40,624 nucleotides of DNA from Fimenecus sp045532175 (GCA_045532175.1 JAZSFK010000009.1:1-40624), one strand, 5' to 3'; positions 24,727-33,674 are shown, numbered from the stretch's first letter. Translations and numbers: made by a program. The notes: generated from the sequence alone by a model not told the origin.

Positions 24727-24734
24727 ATACTTTG

Positions 24735-24763
24735 TTGAAAATTCACTTTATTCGTGATATTAT
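24735..24763 (+). promoter_or_regulatory. SigA-type promoter of the LTA-synthase-like operon
   Basis: TTGAAA at 24735-24740, 17-bp spacer, TATTAT at 24758-24763. AAGGGG at 24775-24780 then serves ATG 24790. Confidence 0.78.
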
Positions 24764-24789
24764 GAAGAAAAAATAAGGGGTGTTTTATT

Positions 24790-26619
24790 ATGCTTTGGAT
24801 TGGTGCAATTCTTATTGGTATCTTAATCACTGTTGCAGATGTATTTCTGTTCAGCAAAAGCAAACGTATCAGCACTTTTATTACAGCTTTTTTCCGTGAT
24901 ACATTGCTAATCAATTTGCTTGGATTTTACGTGGAAAAGCAGTTTTTAGGTGTGACAAACATTTTTGATGCTTCTGCCCATACTAAATCGTATGTGTGGA
25001 AGTTCTTTGGCTTGGTTCTTGCGATAGGAATCATATTCTTAGTGCTTACAGGCTTTTCAAAGAGAGTTTTTAAGATAGAATTTTGTCAGCCTAAACGTAA
25101 AAAATCCGCACTTGCCATAAAGATTATTTCTTCTGTTCTTTTTGCCTTAGGTCTTGCTGCCTATACAGGTACACTCTGGGGAAAAGAAGCATTTGGCGAC
25201 CTTTCAGCTGACCAGATTCTGATAAATCTTAATTCTCCTACGGAAGGCACGGATATAGGTGTTTATATTTCTCTTTTCGAAGGACCTGTACTCACAACGT
25301 TATTGTTCACGGTTTTATTCTGTGTTGTTGTTTTTCCGAACTACAAATTAACATACGACAAGGACGAAAAATACGTTGCCTTTCTTCCTCCGCTTGCAAT
25401 CAGAATAATTGCTCTTGTCCTTTCATTGGCAATGTTCATCGGCGGATGTGCTTTCGGCATTAACAAATTCCAACTGATGACTCTTTTTGATGCGTATTTA
25501 AAAGATTCATCATATATAGAAGAGAACTTTACAGACCCATCAAAAACAAAGCTCACCTTCCCTGAAAAGAAGAGAAACCTTATTCACATCTATCTTGAGT
25601 CAATGGAGAATACATTCTTCTCAAAGGATTTGGGTGGCTACTTTGACGAGAATCTTATGCCTGAACTTGCAGAGCTTACCAAGGAAGGCATCAGTTTTTC
25701 ACATACTGATACAGGTTTTGGTGGACCTGTTCCCACAACAGGTTCGGGGTGGTCCGTTGCCGCTATGGTAAATATGAGTACAGGTCTTCCTATGAAGGTG
25801 CCTGTTGACGGAAACTCTTACGGACAACCCGGCAATTTCCTTCCCGGCGCTACTGCTCTTGGAGATATTCTTGCAGAACAAGGTTATGAGCAGTCCTTGA
25901 TGTTCGGTGCAGATGCGGCCTTTGGCGGACTCAACTTCTTTTTTGAGTCACACGGAAATTTCCAAATTCTTGACCACAAGGGTGTTATCGAAAAAGGCTG
26001 GCTTCCCGAATATTACAGCGTATGGTGGGGATATGAGGATGACAAGCTTTATGAATTTGCAAAGACCGAATTGACAAGGCTTGCAGATACCGGTAAACCA
26101 TTCCATTTCGTTATGGAAACAGCCGACACTCATGCACCTGAAGGATATCTCAGTAAAAATGCAGAACAGAAATTTGATACTCAATATGCAAACGCAGTTC
26201 ATTACAGTCAAAAGGAAGCTGTAAAATTCGTTCGTTGGATTCAACAACAGCCTTTCTATGAAAATACAACCATTGTAATTATTGGTGACCACTTAAGTAT
26301 GGCGAATTCATTCTTTGAAAATGTTTCCGGTTATAAGCGTACAATGTACAACCTTTTCCTTAATGTTCCTGAAGAACTTGCAAACATTCCAAGGGAATAC
26401 ACAATCAACAGAGATTGGGCACCTTTCGATATGTTCCCATCAATTGTCGCAAGTCTTGGAATAAAAATTGAAGGTAATCGTCTCGGAATCGGCACAAATA
26501 TGTTCTCCGGTGAACAAACACTTGTCGAAAGAGATGGTATTTCCGTTGTTAATTCTGAGCTTTCCGAACGCAGCCAATTCTACAATAACAATATTCTCGT
26601 TAAGAGAAAGGTTGATTAA
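24790..26619 (+). CDS. LTA synthase-family phosphoglycerol transferase (sulfatase fold)
   Basis: 609 residues. Five membrane segments (about 3-20, 73-90, 108-126, 165-183, 203-225) precede an extracellular alkaline-phosphatase/sulfatase-fold domain. Visible metal and catalytic elements are H-I-Y-L-E-S (Glu 270), a Thr-Thr pair in V-P-T-T-G-S-G-W-S (316-317, the nucleophile region) and I-I-G-D-H-L-S near 496. This is the LtaS architecture, which transfers glycerol-phosphate from phosphatidylglycerol to a glycolipid or glycan. The nucleophile context differs from Staphylococcus LtaS, so a phosphoglycerol transferase acting on another glycan (MdoB/OpgB-like) is possible. It is in an operon with the metallophosphoesterase that begins 14 nt downstream. 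Confidence 0.88.
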   Translation: MLWIGAILIGILITVADVFLFSKSKRISTFITAFFRDTLLINLLGFYVEKQFLGVTNIFDASAHTKSYVWKFFGLVLAIGIIFLVLTGFSKRVFKIEFCQPKRKKSALAIKIISSVLFALGLAAYTGTLWGKEAFGDLSADQILINLNSPTEGTDIGVYISLFEGPVLTTLLFTVLFCVVVFPNYKLTYDKDEKYVAFLPPLAIRIIALVLSLAMFIGGCAFGINKFQLMTLFDAYLKDSSYIEENFTDPSKTKLTFPEKKRNLIHIYLESMENTFFSKDLGGYFDENLMPELAELTKEGISFSHTDTGFGGPVPTTGSGWSVAAMVNMSTGLPMKVPVDGNSYGQPGNFLPGATALGDILAEQGYEQSLMFGADAAFGGLNFFFESHGNFQILDHKGVIEKGWLPEYYSVWWGYEDDKLYEFAKTELTRLADTGKPFHFVMETADTHAPEGYLSKNAEQKFDTQYANAVHYSQKEAVKFVRWIQQQPFYENTTIVIIGDHLSMANSFFENVSGYKRTMYNLFLNVPEELANIPREYTINRDWAPFDMFPSIVASLGIKIEGNRLGIGTNMFSGEQTLVERDGISVVNSELSERSQFYNNNILVKRKVD

Positions 26620-26633
26620 AAGGAGTAGTGTAT

Positions 26634-27929
26634 ATGGAAAAGAAAAAGAGAAGAGTAAACGGGAAAAAAGTTATGATAGTATTTGGAATAATTTTAGCAG
26701 TCTTTGTAGTAATTGGTATTGCAGGAACAATTGCAAACAAGGTTTATATCAAAAACGCTGTAGAATACATCAAGACATTTGAACCTGCAACCTCACAGGA
26801 AGAATTAACTATCGAGAAGGATACTGACGGATACTACACAATCATATCTGACCATGATGTTAAAATAGTACAGCTTACTGATATTCACCTTGGTGGCGGT
26901 TGGATGTCTAAAAAGGATGATTACAAGGTAATCAACACTATTGCCGCTATGATAACTGAGGAAAAACCTGACATAGTTATTGCAACAGGCGACATAAGTT
27001 ATCCCGTGCCATTTACGGCAGGAACTTTTAACAATCAATCTGCTGCACGTATATTTGCAACACTAATGGAAACCCTTGATGTTACTTGGACTGTTACATT
27101 CGGCAACCACGATTCTGAGATTTACTCCACATACAACAGAGAAAAAATGGGTGAGTTTTACAGTAGTGACGAATGGAAAAATTGCCTTTATATTATGGAC
27201 GATGAAAGCATTGATGGAGTTGGCAATAGTGTAATCAAAGTAAAAAACAGCAAGGGTATTATTACTCAGGCACTTTTTACAATGGACTCAAATGATTATC
27301 CAAAAGAAAATAAGTTTGCAGGTATTGTAGCGGGATTTACCGGCAACTACGATAACATCCACGAAAACCAGATTGATTGGTATAGAGCAACCTGCGAAAA
27401 ACTCAATGCAGACAACAAAGCATTTATCGAGAAGACATTTGAGGGTGATGAGCAAACACAATTACTCCAGAAATACGGTCTTGTAAAATCGCTTGTATTT
27501 ATGCACATTCCTCCAACGGAATATCAACAGGCTTGGGACGAATTTAAGGCTAACGGATATAAGGACACAGAAAATGTAAAATACTATTACGGTACATTAG
27601 GTGAAAAAGTTTGTCACCCGAGAAACGACGACCGGTTCTTTGAAACCGCTCTTGAATTAGGCAGTACACAAGGTATGTTTGTAGGTCACGACCACATCAA
27701 CATTTTCTCATTGGAATACAAAGGAATACGTCTTACATACGGTATGAGCATTGATTATGTTGCTTATGGTAAAATTGATACGGTAGGTACACAACGTGGT
27801 TGCACAGTAATTACAGTTAAGCCTGACGGAACATTCGATTGTTACCCTGAAAACTACTATCAGGACAAATACATAAGTTCTGACAAAGAAGATGTTACAA
27901 TGCAGGTTCTTAATGAAGAATTTAATTAA
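26634..27929 (+). CDS. Membrane-anchored metallophosphoesterase
   Basis: 431 residues. A basic N-terminus and one membrane segment (about 12-34) place the catalytic domain outside the cell. Calcineurin-type motifs are in order: V-Q-L-T-D-I-H-L-G (Asp 83, His 85), A-T-G-D-I (Asp 120), F-G-N-H-D (157-160), F-M-H-I-P, and V-G-H-D-H-I-N. It is a two-metal phosphoesterase of unknown substrate, most like the PA14/YkuE-related extracellular group. ATG 26634 is chosen because AGGAG (26621-26625) lies 8 nt before it; a GTG at 26628 is too close. Co-transcription with an LTA-synthase-like enzyme suggests work on teichoic acid or another envelope phosphodiester. Confidence 0.9.
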   Translation: MEKKKRRVNGKKVMIVFGIILAVFVVIGIAGTIANKVYIKNAVEYIKTFEPATSQEELTIEKDTDGYYTIISDHDVKIVQLTDIHLGGGWMSKKDDYKVINTIAAMITEEKPDIVIATGDISYPVPFTAGTFNNQSAARIFATLMETLDVTWTVTFGNHDSEIYSTYNREKMGEFYSSDEWKNCLYIMDDESIDGVGNSVIKVKNSKGIITQALFTMDSNDYPKENKFAGIVAGFTGNYDNIHENQIDWYRATCEKLNADNKAFIEKTFEGDEQTQLLQKYGLVKSLVFMHIPPTEYQQAWDEFKANGYKDTENVKYYYGTLGEKVCHPRNDDRFFETALELGSTQGMFVGHDHINIFSLEYKGIRLTYGMSIDYVAYGKIDTVGTQRGCTVITVKPDGTFDCYPENYYQDKYISSDKEDVTMQVLNEEFN

Positions 27930-27936
27930 GTTAAAT

Positions 27937-27972
27937 AAAAAGAGAGGTTTCTTTACGAAATCTCTCTTTTTT
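27937..27972. terminator. Bidirectional terminator between converging genes
   Basis: A long stem between AAAAAGAGAGGTTTC (27937-27951) and GAAATCTCTCTTTTTT (27957-27972) with one G-T pair and a 5-nt loop. It has T-runs on both strands and serves the metallophosphoesterase and the converging MFS gene. Confidence 0.92.
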
Positions 27973-28000
27973 GTTAAATTCATATTCACGAGCAAAATTT

Positions 28001-29395
28001 TTATTTTATCTCATCAAGATTTACGCCTTTGGTTTCTTTAACCTTTAATGTAAACATTACTGCTGCAACACCAACTGCTACAACTGAAATTGCAAGGCAT
28101 ACCCACCAGATTGGAAATTTAATCATACCGACAATTGCAAGAGCATAACCCACCACAAGACCGATAATCACTAAAAGTCCCTCTGCACCAACAACTGATG
28201 CACGAATATCCGTCGGCACTTTTTCTGTCATCATAACATTCATATAGTCTCTGCCAATCCAATATGAACCTTGGTAAAGTCCTGCAAAAAAGCCAATAAG
28301 ATACGGATTCCAACCACAGAGAATACCTGCAACGAATAATGAATAACCAATTATACAGGTAACAGAAAAGCCTGTTACAGTAGTTTTTCTGCCGAATTTA
28401 TCTGCAATAAAGCCTGAAAGGAAGGTTATTGTAGCATAAACCACAGGCACCATAAATAATGCCTTTGTGATTTCACTTGTGCTCATACCAACCTTGTGCA
28501 TTGATGACTCGAAATACAGTGCAATAGCAGGCATAGCAGAATCAAAAATAATATGTGAAAGAATAAGATTTTTTGTATCCGGATTTGAGAAAATATATTT
28601 CACACCATTGAAAACACCTGATTGATTTCGTTGTGCTTCTTTCTGTTTCTTTTTGAGTATTTTCTCTGCTTCTCTTTCTTCATAAGGACGAGAAAGATAT
28701 TCTATTCTCTCGTTAATAAACACCTTTGTATCCTTTGCGAAAAGCATTACAAGAAGCACTGCAATAAAACCTATAATTGACGGCACAAGGAAAATATCGC
28801 GCCATTTTGTGGGGTCGTCACCCATAAGCAAATCTCGAAGAGTCGGGATAAGGATAACACCTAAAATACCAAAGCTTTTAAGAAAACTGTAAATCTTTGC
28901 ACGGTGCTTATCAGGTGCTTCTTCAAGGATGTAGATAATCTGAATGTCGTGCCCCATAAAGAAACTGATAATAGCAAAGCCAACTAAAAACATTATGTAG
29001 CTTGTAGATAAATGAATTACCAAAAGTCCCGTTGCCATACCAAGTGTTGAAATTGCAAAAAGGGGTTTTCTTCCCCACTTATCCGCAAGGGCTTTATAGA
29101 ATGGAGTTATAATACCAAAAACATAAGTAACAACACCAATAGTCGAGTGTAAGGCTAAACCTTCCTCAAAGGCATAGAATTTTCCCAAGAAAGGATTATT
29201 AACAAAGAATTCGGTTACAAAAGAGGACTGTACTGTAACGGTCAGGTTACTTGTAACCTCATCAAGGATATTTACAATAGCAATAAGCACAAGCAAAACA
29301 AAGAAATATTTACTGCTACTACCCCTGCCCTGCATTTTTTTAAGGCGTCTTATTTCCTTTTGTTCATTCAATAAGATTTTATCCGTGGTCTTCAC
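28001..29395 (-). CDS. MFS transporter
   Basis: 464 residues with about 12 hydrophobic helices and a charged central loop (about 225-265). The MFS loop motif appears after helix 2 as A-D-K-W-G-R-K-P and again in the second half as A-D-K-F-G-R-K-T. The N-terminal 30 residues are basic and cytoplasmic. Substrate is unknown. The start is a GTG with GAGGG 8 nt upstream. It has a perfect consensus promoter and is divergent from the GH3-type/condensation gene pair, so export of that pair's product is a reasonable guess but unproven. Confidence 0.88.
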   Translation of the reverse strand: MKTTDKILLNEQKEIRRLKKMQGRGSSSKYFFVLLVLIAIVNILDEVTSNLTVTVQSSFVTEFFVNNPFLGKFYAFEEGLALHSTIGVVTYVFGIITPFYKALADKWGRKPLFAISTLGMATGLLVIHLSTSYIMFLVGFAIISFFMGHDIQIIYILEEAPDKHRAKIYSFLKSFGILGVILIPTLRDLLMGDDPTKWRDIFLVPSIIGFIAVLLVMLFAKDTKVFINERIEYLSRPYEEREAEKILKKKQKEAQRNQSGVFNGVKYIFSNPDTKNLILSHIIFDSAMPAIALYFESSMHKVGMSTSEITKALFMVPVVYATITFLSGFIADKFGRKTTVTGFSVTCIIGYSLFVAGILCGWNPYLIGFFAGLYQGSYWIGRDYMNVMMTEKVPTDIRASVVGAEGLLVIIGLVVGYALAIVGMIKFPIWWVCLAISVVAVGVAAVMFTLKVKETKGVNLDEIK

Positions 29396-29420
29396 TTTAT
29401 CAACCCTCTTCCTTAAGTAA

Positions 29421-29449
29421 ATTATAAATATTAAAGCTCTTTATGTCAA
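29421..29449 (-). promoter_or_regulatory. Consensus SigA promoter of the MFS gene
   Basis: On the minus strand TTGACA (29449-29444), 17-bp spacer, TATAAT (29426-29421): both hexamers match the consensus exactly. Confidence 0.88.
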
Positions 29450-29485
29450 TAAAATTTAATTGTTAATAAATAATGTAAAAAATCG

Positions 29486-29514
29486 TTGCAATAAGCGAGA
29501 AAATGTTATACAAT
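29486..29514 (+). promoter_or_regulatory. SigA-type promoter of the GH3-type operon
   Basis: TTGCAA at 29486-29491, 17-bp spacer, TACAAT at 29509-29514. The expected start point falls near 29521, at the edge of an inverted repeat. Confidence 0.7.
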
Positions 29515-29520
29515 TATATT

Positions 29521-29547
29521 GTTATGTGTCTAAACGCAATGCATAAC
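29521..29547 (+). promoter_or_regulatory. Inverted repeat GTTATG/CATAAC at the likely +1 of the GH3-type operon
   Basis: GTTATG at 29521-29526 and CATAAC at 29542-29547 are perfect arms 15 nt apart, immediately downstream of the -10. Position suits a repressor operator or a short 5' stem. No regulator gene is adjacent. Confidence 0.35.
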
Positions 29548-29573
29548 GCTGAAACTGTAATTAAAGGGGTTTA

Positions 29574-31283
29574 ATGTTTATGAACATAATGAAAATTTTC
29601 AGACCTTTGTTTACTGCTATTGGCGGATTTCTTGGTATCAGTGAACAAATTAAACTTAACATCTACGCAAAAAATGCAAATAAGATGCAGGAAAAGGTAC
29701 TTAAAGACCTTATGCGTGATAACAAGACTACTGAATATGGCAAAAAGAATAATTTCGACAAGGTTAAATCAATAGAGGATTATCAGAATATTGTTCCACT
29801 TTCAGGTTATCTTGATTATGAAGATTATATTATGAGAATGGCGAATGGCGAAAAAGGACTTATCACAAACAGATATATCCGTCGTTTCACTGAATCATCA
29901 GGTAGTACAGGAAGAAGTAAACTTGTTCCTCTTTCAGGTTTTTCTGAATGGACAATTATGTGCTTCAGCTTCAGTTTACCTGTTGGTTGTGCCGTAAAAT
30001 ACTTCTGGAAGGAAAAACACAAGTTACTTCCACCGCAAAGAGGTCTTCTTACTGCTGAGGTTAATTACAGAAAAACTCCCGGCGGTGCTACTGTTTCATG
30101 TCTTTCTTCAATCCCGTTCCTTAATATGAAGCCTATTGTTAAATTCTACACCTGTTCTCCAAAAGAGGTTATGTTCCCTGAGGCTGATGTAGATATGGAT
30201 ATGCACTATGTAAAGCTTTTCTTCGCATTACAGGATGAAGACATCAGTTACCTTGGTACAATTTTTATTACAACACTTGAATCAATGTTCTTCTATCTTG
30301 AAGAAAACTGGGAAATGTTCTGTGATGATATTGCAAAAGGTAAACTTAACGAAAATGTAAGAATTCCTGACCACATCCGTGCAAGTCTTCAAAAGAGAAT
30401 TAAGCCAAACCCAAAACGTGCTGCAAAACTTCGTGCAGAATTTGAAAAGGGCTTTGATGATTCAGCAATCGTTACAAGAATCTGGCCAAGATGCGGTTGG
30501 ATGTACGGTATGGGTACAGGTGCTCTTTCTCACTATCAGCAAAGACTTCGTCGCTATATCGGTGAGGATATGCCAATCCACTATGTTGGATATGCTGCTA
30601 CCGAAGCACTTATGGCAGTTCCTAATGAGCTGAACTCTTACGAATATGTTATTCTTCCACAAAATGCTTTCTTTGAATTCCTTCCGTTGGATGCTCCTGA
30701 AGGCACAAAGCCACTTACAATCAGCGAGCTTGAGGTTGGCAAGGAATATGAGCTTATCCTTACAAACAGAAGTGGCTTCTATCGTTACCGTATTGAGGAC
30801 GTTGTTAAAGTAACAGGCTATTACCACGAATCTCCAAAGGTTACTTTCTGCTATCGTCTTAATCAGATTGCTAACATCAGTGGTGAAAAAATCAATCAAC
30901 TTGCATTTGACGAAATCGTTGGTAATTTCTCTGATAAGATGGGCGAAATGTTTGTTGGTTACAGTATTTATCCTGACAGAGATACCTCTCCGGGACATTA
31001 TGTACTCCTTGTTGAAGGCACAAAAGAACATACAAAGGAAGAAGAAGCTATTTATGCAGAAGAATTTGAAAAATGTCTTTGTGCCGGCAATGTTTCCGTT
31101 GGTCCACTTATTAAGAGTGGCGCTTTAGGACACTGTGAATTCAAATTCCTTCGTCACGGTACTTATGACGAATATCGTGAAATGCTTCGTATGAACGGTG
31201 CAAACCTTAACCAGATTAAGCCAATCAAAGTTATCAATTCTGAAGAAAGAAAAGAATTCTTCTTTAACCATACTCAATTTTAA
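29574..31283 (+). CDS. GH3-family acyl-adenylating enzyme (auxin-conjugating-enzyme fold)
   Basis: 569 residues. GH3 here means the plant auxin/jasmonate amido-synthetase fold, not glycoside hydrolase 3. The ATP-binding motif is F-T-E-S-S-G-S-T-G-R-S-K at 105-116. Later blocks Y-A-A-T-E-A, N-R-S-G-F-Y-R-Y-R-I-E-D-V-V-K-V and I-S-G-E-K-I-N match the adenylate-forming core of this family. Plant members join a carboxylic acid to an amino acid through an acyl-AMP. Bacterial members are mostly uncharacterised. GGGG at 29566-29569 could serve ATG 29574 (4 nt) or, better spaced, ATG 29580 (10 nt). It is followed after 14 nt by a condensation-fold gene, so acid activation followed by acyl transfer is the likely logic. 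Confidence 0.85.
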   Translation: MFMNIMKIFRPLFTAIGGFLGISEQIKLNIYAKNANKMQEKVLKDLMRDNKTTEYGKKNNFDKVKSIEDYQNIVPLSGYLDYEDYIMRMANGEKGLITNRYIRRFTESSGSTGRSKLVPLSGFSEWTIMCFSFSLPVGCAVKYFWKEKHKLLPPQRGLLTAEVNYRKTPGGATVSCLSSIPFLNMKPIVKFYTCSPKEVMFPEADVDMDMHYVKLFFALQDEDISYLGTIFITTLESMFFYLEENWEMFCDDIAKGKLNENVRIPDHIRASLQKRIKPNPKRAAKLRAEFEKGFDDSAIVTRIWPRCGWMYGMGTGALSHYQQRLRRYIGEDMPIHYVGYAATEALMAVPNELNSYEYVILPQNAFFEFLPLDAPEGTKPLTISELEVGKEYELILTNRSGFYRYRIEDVVKVTGYYHESPKVTFCYRLNQIANISGEKINQLAFDEIVGNFSDKMGEMFVGYSIYPDRDTSPGHYVLLVEGTKEHTKEEEAIYAEEFEKCLCAGNVSVGPLIKSGALGHCEFKFLRHGTYDEYREMLRMNGANLNQIKPIKVINSEERKEFFFNHTQF

Positions 31284-31297
31284 AGGGTGAAAGCCTT

Positions 31298-32737
31298 ATG
31301 AGAGAAACAATTATTAAACAGTATACTGAAAGCCTGCCTGTAAAAAAGCAGGCTTTAGCCTTTTCTGAAATCAATGATTATTGCGATTTATTAAAGAAAC
31401 GCGGTCTTGAAAACGATAAGGCCTGTGCTGAAATTGCTGTTAACGTTATTAAGAATAAATTTAATGTTAAAAAGGTCAAAGCAGAGGTTTACGACAAGGT
31501 AAATTATATGTGCCGTTGCTATATGGACAGAATTGCACGTTTCAGGCTTGATTATGATTTTATTCCTGATACCGTTGCTGTAAAGACAGTACTTATCAGT
31601 CTTTTTGAACACTCACCTATTCTGCATTCAGCATTTATAGACAACCATATTGCACCGTACTGGAAAGTTTGCGACTACAATATTGACGATATTTTTTCAG
31701 TGGAAAATACTGATAATATAGAAAAATGTGCTTATGATTTTCTTATTCAAAAGATTGACCTTAAAAACAATGTTCAATTGAAATTCAAATTGTGTATAGA
31801 CGGCAACAAAACTGCTCTTTGTGTAATCTGGAATCATATGATAACGGATGGAGCCGGAATCAAGCAGTTACTTGGTGACTTTTTCAAGGGCTACAACGAA
31901 TATGTGGCTGACGGTATTACTCCGTTAGACTTCAGAACAGGCTCAAGAAAGCTTCAGGAGGTTTACAAGGACCTGCCTGATAAAACAAGAAAAGCGGCAA
32001 AGACTAAATTCGCCAATATGACCTCCAAGGAGAAAAAAACTCTTCCGTTCACCGAAAAGTCAGAGAACGACCATAACATTCTCGTTACAAAGATTATTCC
32101 ATCTGACACATTTATGGGTGCAGTAAAAAAAGCGAAGGAAATTAGTGCAACAGCCAATGATGTTCTTTCCGCTTGTTATATTGATGCTGTATATAAGATG
32201 TTGGATTGTGACAATGAAGGTCTCACTCTTTCCTGTGCTGTGGACTTAAGACGATATATGAAGGACCCTGACAGAATTGGTTATGCTAACCATACAACCT
32301 TTATGCCATGCACGGTATCAAAAAGAGGAAACACCATTTTTGACACCTTAAAGGAAGTTTCTGATTGTAATAAAAAATCAAAAAGTGACGAGTTTTTAGG
32401 TCTTTATGGTCTTCCACTCCTCAACTATGCTTTTACCCAGCTTATTTATGCTCAGGCGGAAATGATGGTTAAAATGTTCTATAACAATGCCAACCTTTCC
32501 GTAAGCAACGTAGGAAGACTTGATGCAGAATTCTGTTCTCTTGATGGAAATCCACCTACCTTTGCATTAGGTGCAGGTGCTGCGAAAAAGAAAAACTGTG
32601 CTGTTGCAACGGCAGTATCCCTTAACGGAAATGCTATTATTACAATTTGCATTCAAGGTACGAATGAAGATAAAGAAATGCTTGATAATTTCTTTAACCA
32701 TATGGAAGACAGCATGAAGGAAATCGCAAAAAGCTAA
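31298..32737 (+). CDS. Condensation-fold acyltransferase (C-domain/alcohol acetyltransferase-like)
   Basis: 479 residues. The chloramphenicol-acetyltransferase-like active-site motif reads N-H-M-I-T-D-G (179-185), i.e. HHxxxDG with Asn for the first His and the catalytic second His (180) and Asp (184) kept. A further N-L-S-V-S-N-V-G-R block near residue 395 matches the C-domain/PapA/wax-ester-synthase superfamily. It would join an activated acyl group to an amine or alcohol. The first about 65 residues are an extra helical extension. The start has AAAGGGTGA upstream. It forms an operon with the GH3-type gene and ends at a strong terminator. Acceptor and donor are unknown. Confidence 0.8.
   Translation: MRETIIKQYTESLPVKKQALAFSEINDYCDLLKKRGLENDKACAEIAVNVIKNKFNVKKVKAEVYDKVNYMCRCYMDRIARFRLDYDFIPDTVAVKTVLISLFEHSPILHSAFIDNHIAPYWKVCDYNIDDIFSVENTDNIEKCAYDFLIQKIDLKNNVQLKFKLCIDGNKTALCVIWNHMITDGAGIKQLLGDFFKGYNEYVADGITPLDFRTGSRKLQEVYKDLPDKTRKAAKTKFANMTSKEKKTLPFTEKSENDHNILVTKIIPSDTFMGAVKKAKEISATANDVLSACYIDAVYKMLDCDNEGLTLSCAVDLRRYMKDPDRIGYANHTTFMPCTVSKRGNTIFDTLKEVSDCNKKSKSDEFLGLYGLPLLNYAFTQLIYAQAEMMVKMFYNNANLSVSNVGRLDAEFCSLDGNPPTFALGAGAAKKKNCAVATAVSLNGNAIITICIQGTNEDKEMLDNFFNHMEDSMKEIAKS
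31329..31356 (+). other. Strong hairpin inside the 5' end of the condensation-fold gene
   Basis: AAAGCCTGC at 31329-31337 pairs perfectly with GCAGGCTTT at 31348-31356 across a 10-nt A-rich loop, starting 31 nt into the coding sequence. It could slow translation or transcription between the two operon genes. It also may simply reflect codon choice. Confidence 0.45.
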
Positions 32738-32742
32738 ATACA

Positions 32743-32785
32743 AAAAAATGCCCAAGGAAATAAAACCTTGGGCGTTTATTCTTTT
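32743..32785. terminator. Bidirectional terminator between converging genes
   Basis: GCCCAAGG at 32750-32757 pairs with CCTTGGGC at 32766-32773. An A-run lies upstream (T-run for the minus strand) and GTTTATTCTTTT follows on the plus strand. It serves the condensation-fold gene and the lipoprotein gene. Confidence 0.93.
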
Positions 32786-32791
32786 GTTCAA

Positions 32792-33643
32792 TTATGCTTT
32801 GAAGCCACCGTTGAGAATTACATAGAAATCAACAATTGATGTTGCTTGTTTAACGGGAACTGTAATACCCATAGCACTGATTTCAAGATTGTTAAGAGTG
32901 ATATTTACCACGTAGCTCCAAGTACCGTTGATTATGATACCATTACTGTTAATTGTGACCTTTAATACAGGATTCACATATTGAAGTGTACAATCCTGGT
33001 CAGCAATTCTTGCCTCCATACCCAGTCCTGAAAATTGACCAATAACGGAGTCAATATCACCAACAACAGAAATTGCATGGCCTACTGTACCGCTATACAT
33101 ATCGCCGTTACCCTTGTCAACCTGTTCCTTCATTTTCATTTCAATAACAATGTTGTTGCCACTCTTATATGCTCTTGCACCTGCAACGTCGGAAACAACA
33201 AGTTTTTGATGGCCGCCGGTAATACCCGGAATATTCTTTGAGTTGTTTGAAAGGGCCGTAGCCATAACACCCTCTGCAAAATCCAGTAATCCATCTGCAA
33301 TACCGGGTGCCTTAAGTGAGTCTTCACGCATTGTCATATTTTGATATGATGTTACTGAACTATGAGTTTTACCTGCCGCAAGTTTATACTGTTCAACAAT
33401 CTGTGCCAAAGTCCATTCAGCAGGATTATCGCTTAATGTTGCAGGGTCTTCTGTTTCACCTGAATCACCATTATTGACAATAAAACCGTCACCTAAATCA
33501 ATATCATTTTGAGGAATATCAGCAGAATTCTGATTGTTCTGTGTCTGCCCCGCCTTATTTGGTACTGTAACCTTAATGTTCATACAGGATGTCATACTGA
33601 CAACCATAGTAATTGCAACTAATATTGCAAGGAATCTTTTCAT
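32792..33643 (-). CDS. Lipoprotein, member 1 of a three-paralogue surface family
   Basis: 283 residues. A lipoprotein signal peptide ends with S-M-T-S-C (Cys 20). A low-complexity acidic/Asn linker (about 30-68) follows, then a domain of about 210 residues. That domain shares with the genes at 34825 and 35748 the blocks L-S-D-N-P-A-E-W-T, I-T-G-G, A-Y-K-S-G, G-T-V-G-H-A-I-S-V-V-G and Y-V-N-P-V-L-K-V, N-G-I-I, G-T-W-S-Y-V. I do not recognise the domain; it is predicted mostly beta with no obvious catalytic residues. It is anchored by lipid whereas its paralogues use a membrane helix. It has its own near-consensus promoter. Function is unknown; cell-surface binding is a guess. Confidence 0.8.
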   Translation of the reverse strand: MKRFLAILVAITMVVSMTSCMNIKVTVPNKAGQTQNNQNSADIPQNDIDLGDGFIVNNGDSGETEDPATLSDNPAEWTLAQIVEQYKLAAGKTHSSVTSYQNMTMREDSLKAPGIADGLLDFAEGVMATALSNNSKNIPGITGGHQKLVVSDVAGARAYKSGNNIVIEMKMKEQVDKGNGDMYSGTVGHAISVVGDIDSVIGQFSGLGMEARIADQDCTLQYVNPVLKVTINSNGIIINGTWSYVVNITLNNLEISAMGITVPVKQATSIVDFYVILNGGFKA

Positions 33644-33674
33644 TATTATTTCCTCCTACGAAACATACACAAAG

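Noticed and set aside
30462..31031. 189-residue open frame antisense to the GH3-type gene
   Set aside because: It is a shadow of a strongly conserved enzyme on the other strand, with Cys/Asn-rich unnatural composition and no ribosome site.
29574..31283. Glycoside hydrolase family 3
   Set aside because: The name GH3 is shared by two unrelated families; the S-S-G-S-T-G-R-S-K loop and Y-R-Y-R-I-E-D block show the adenylate-forming plant-type family.
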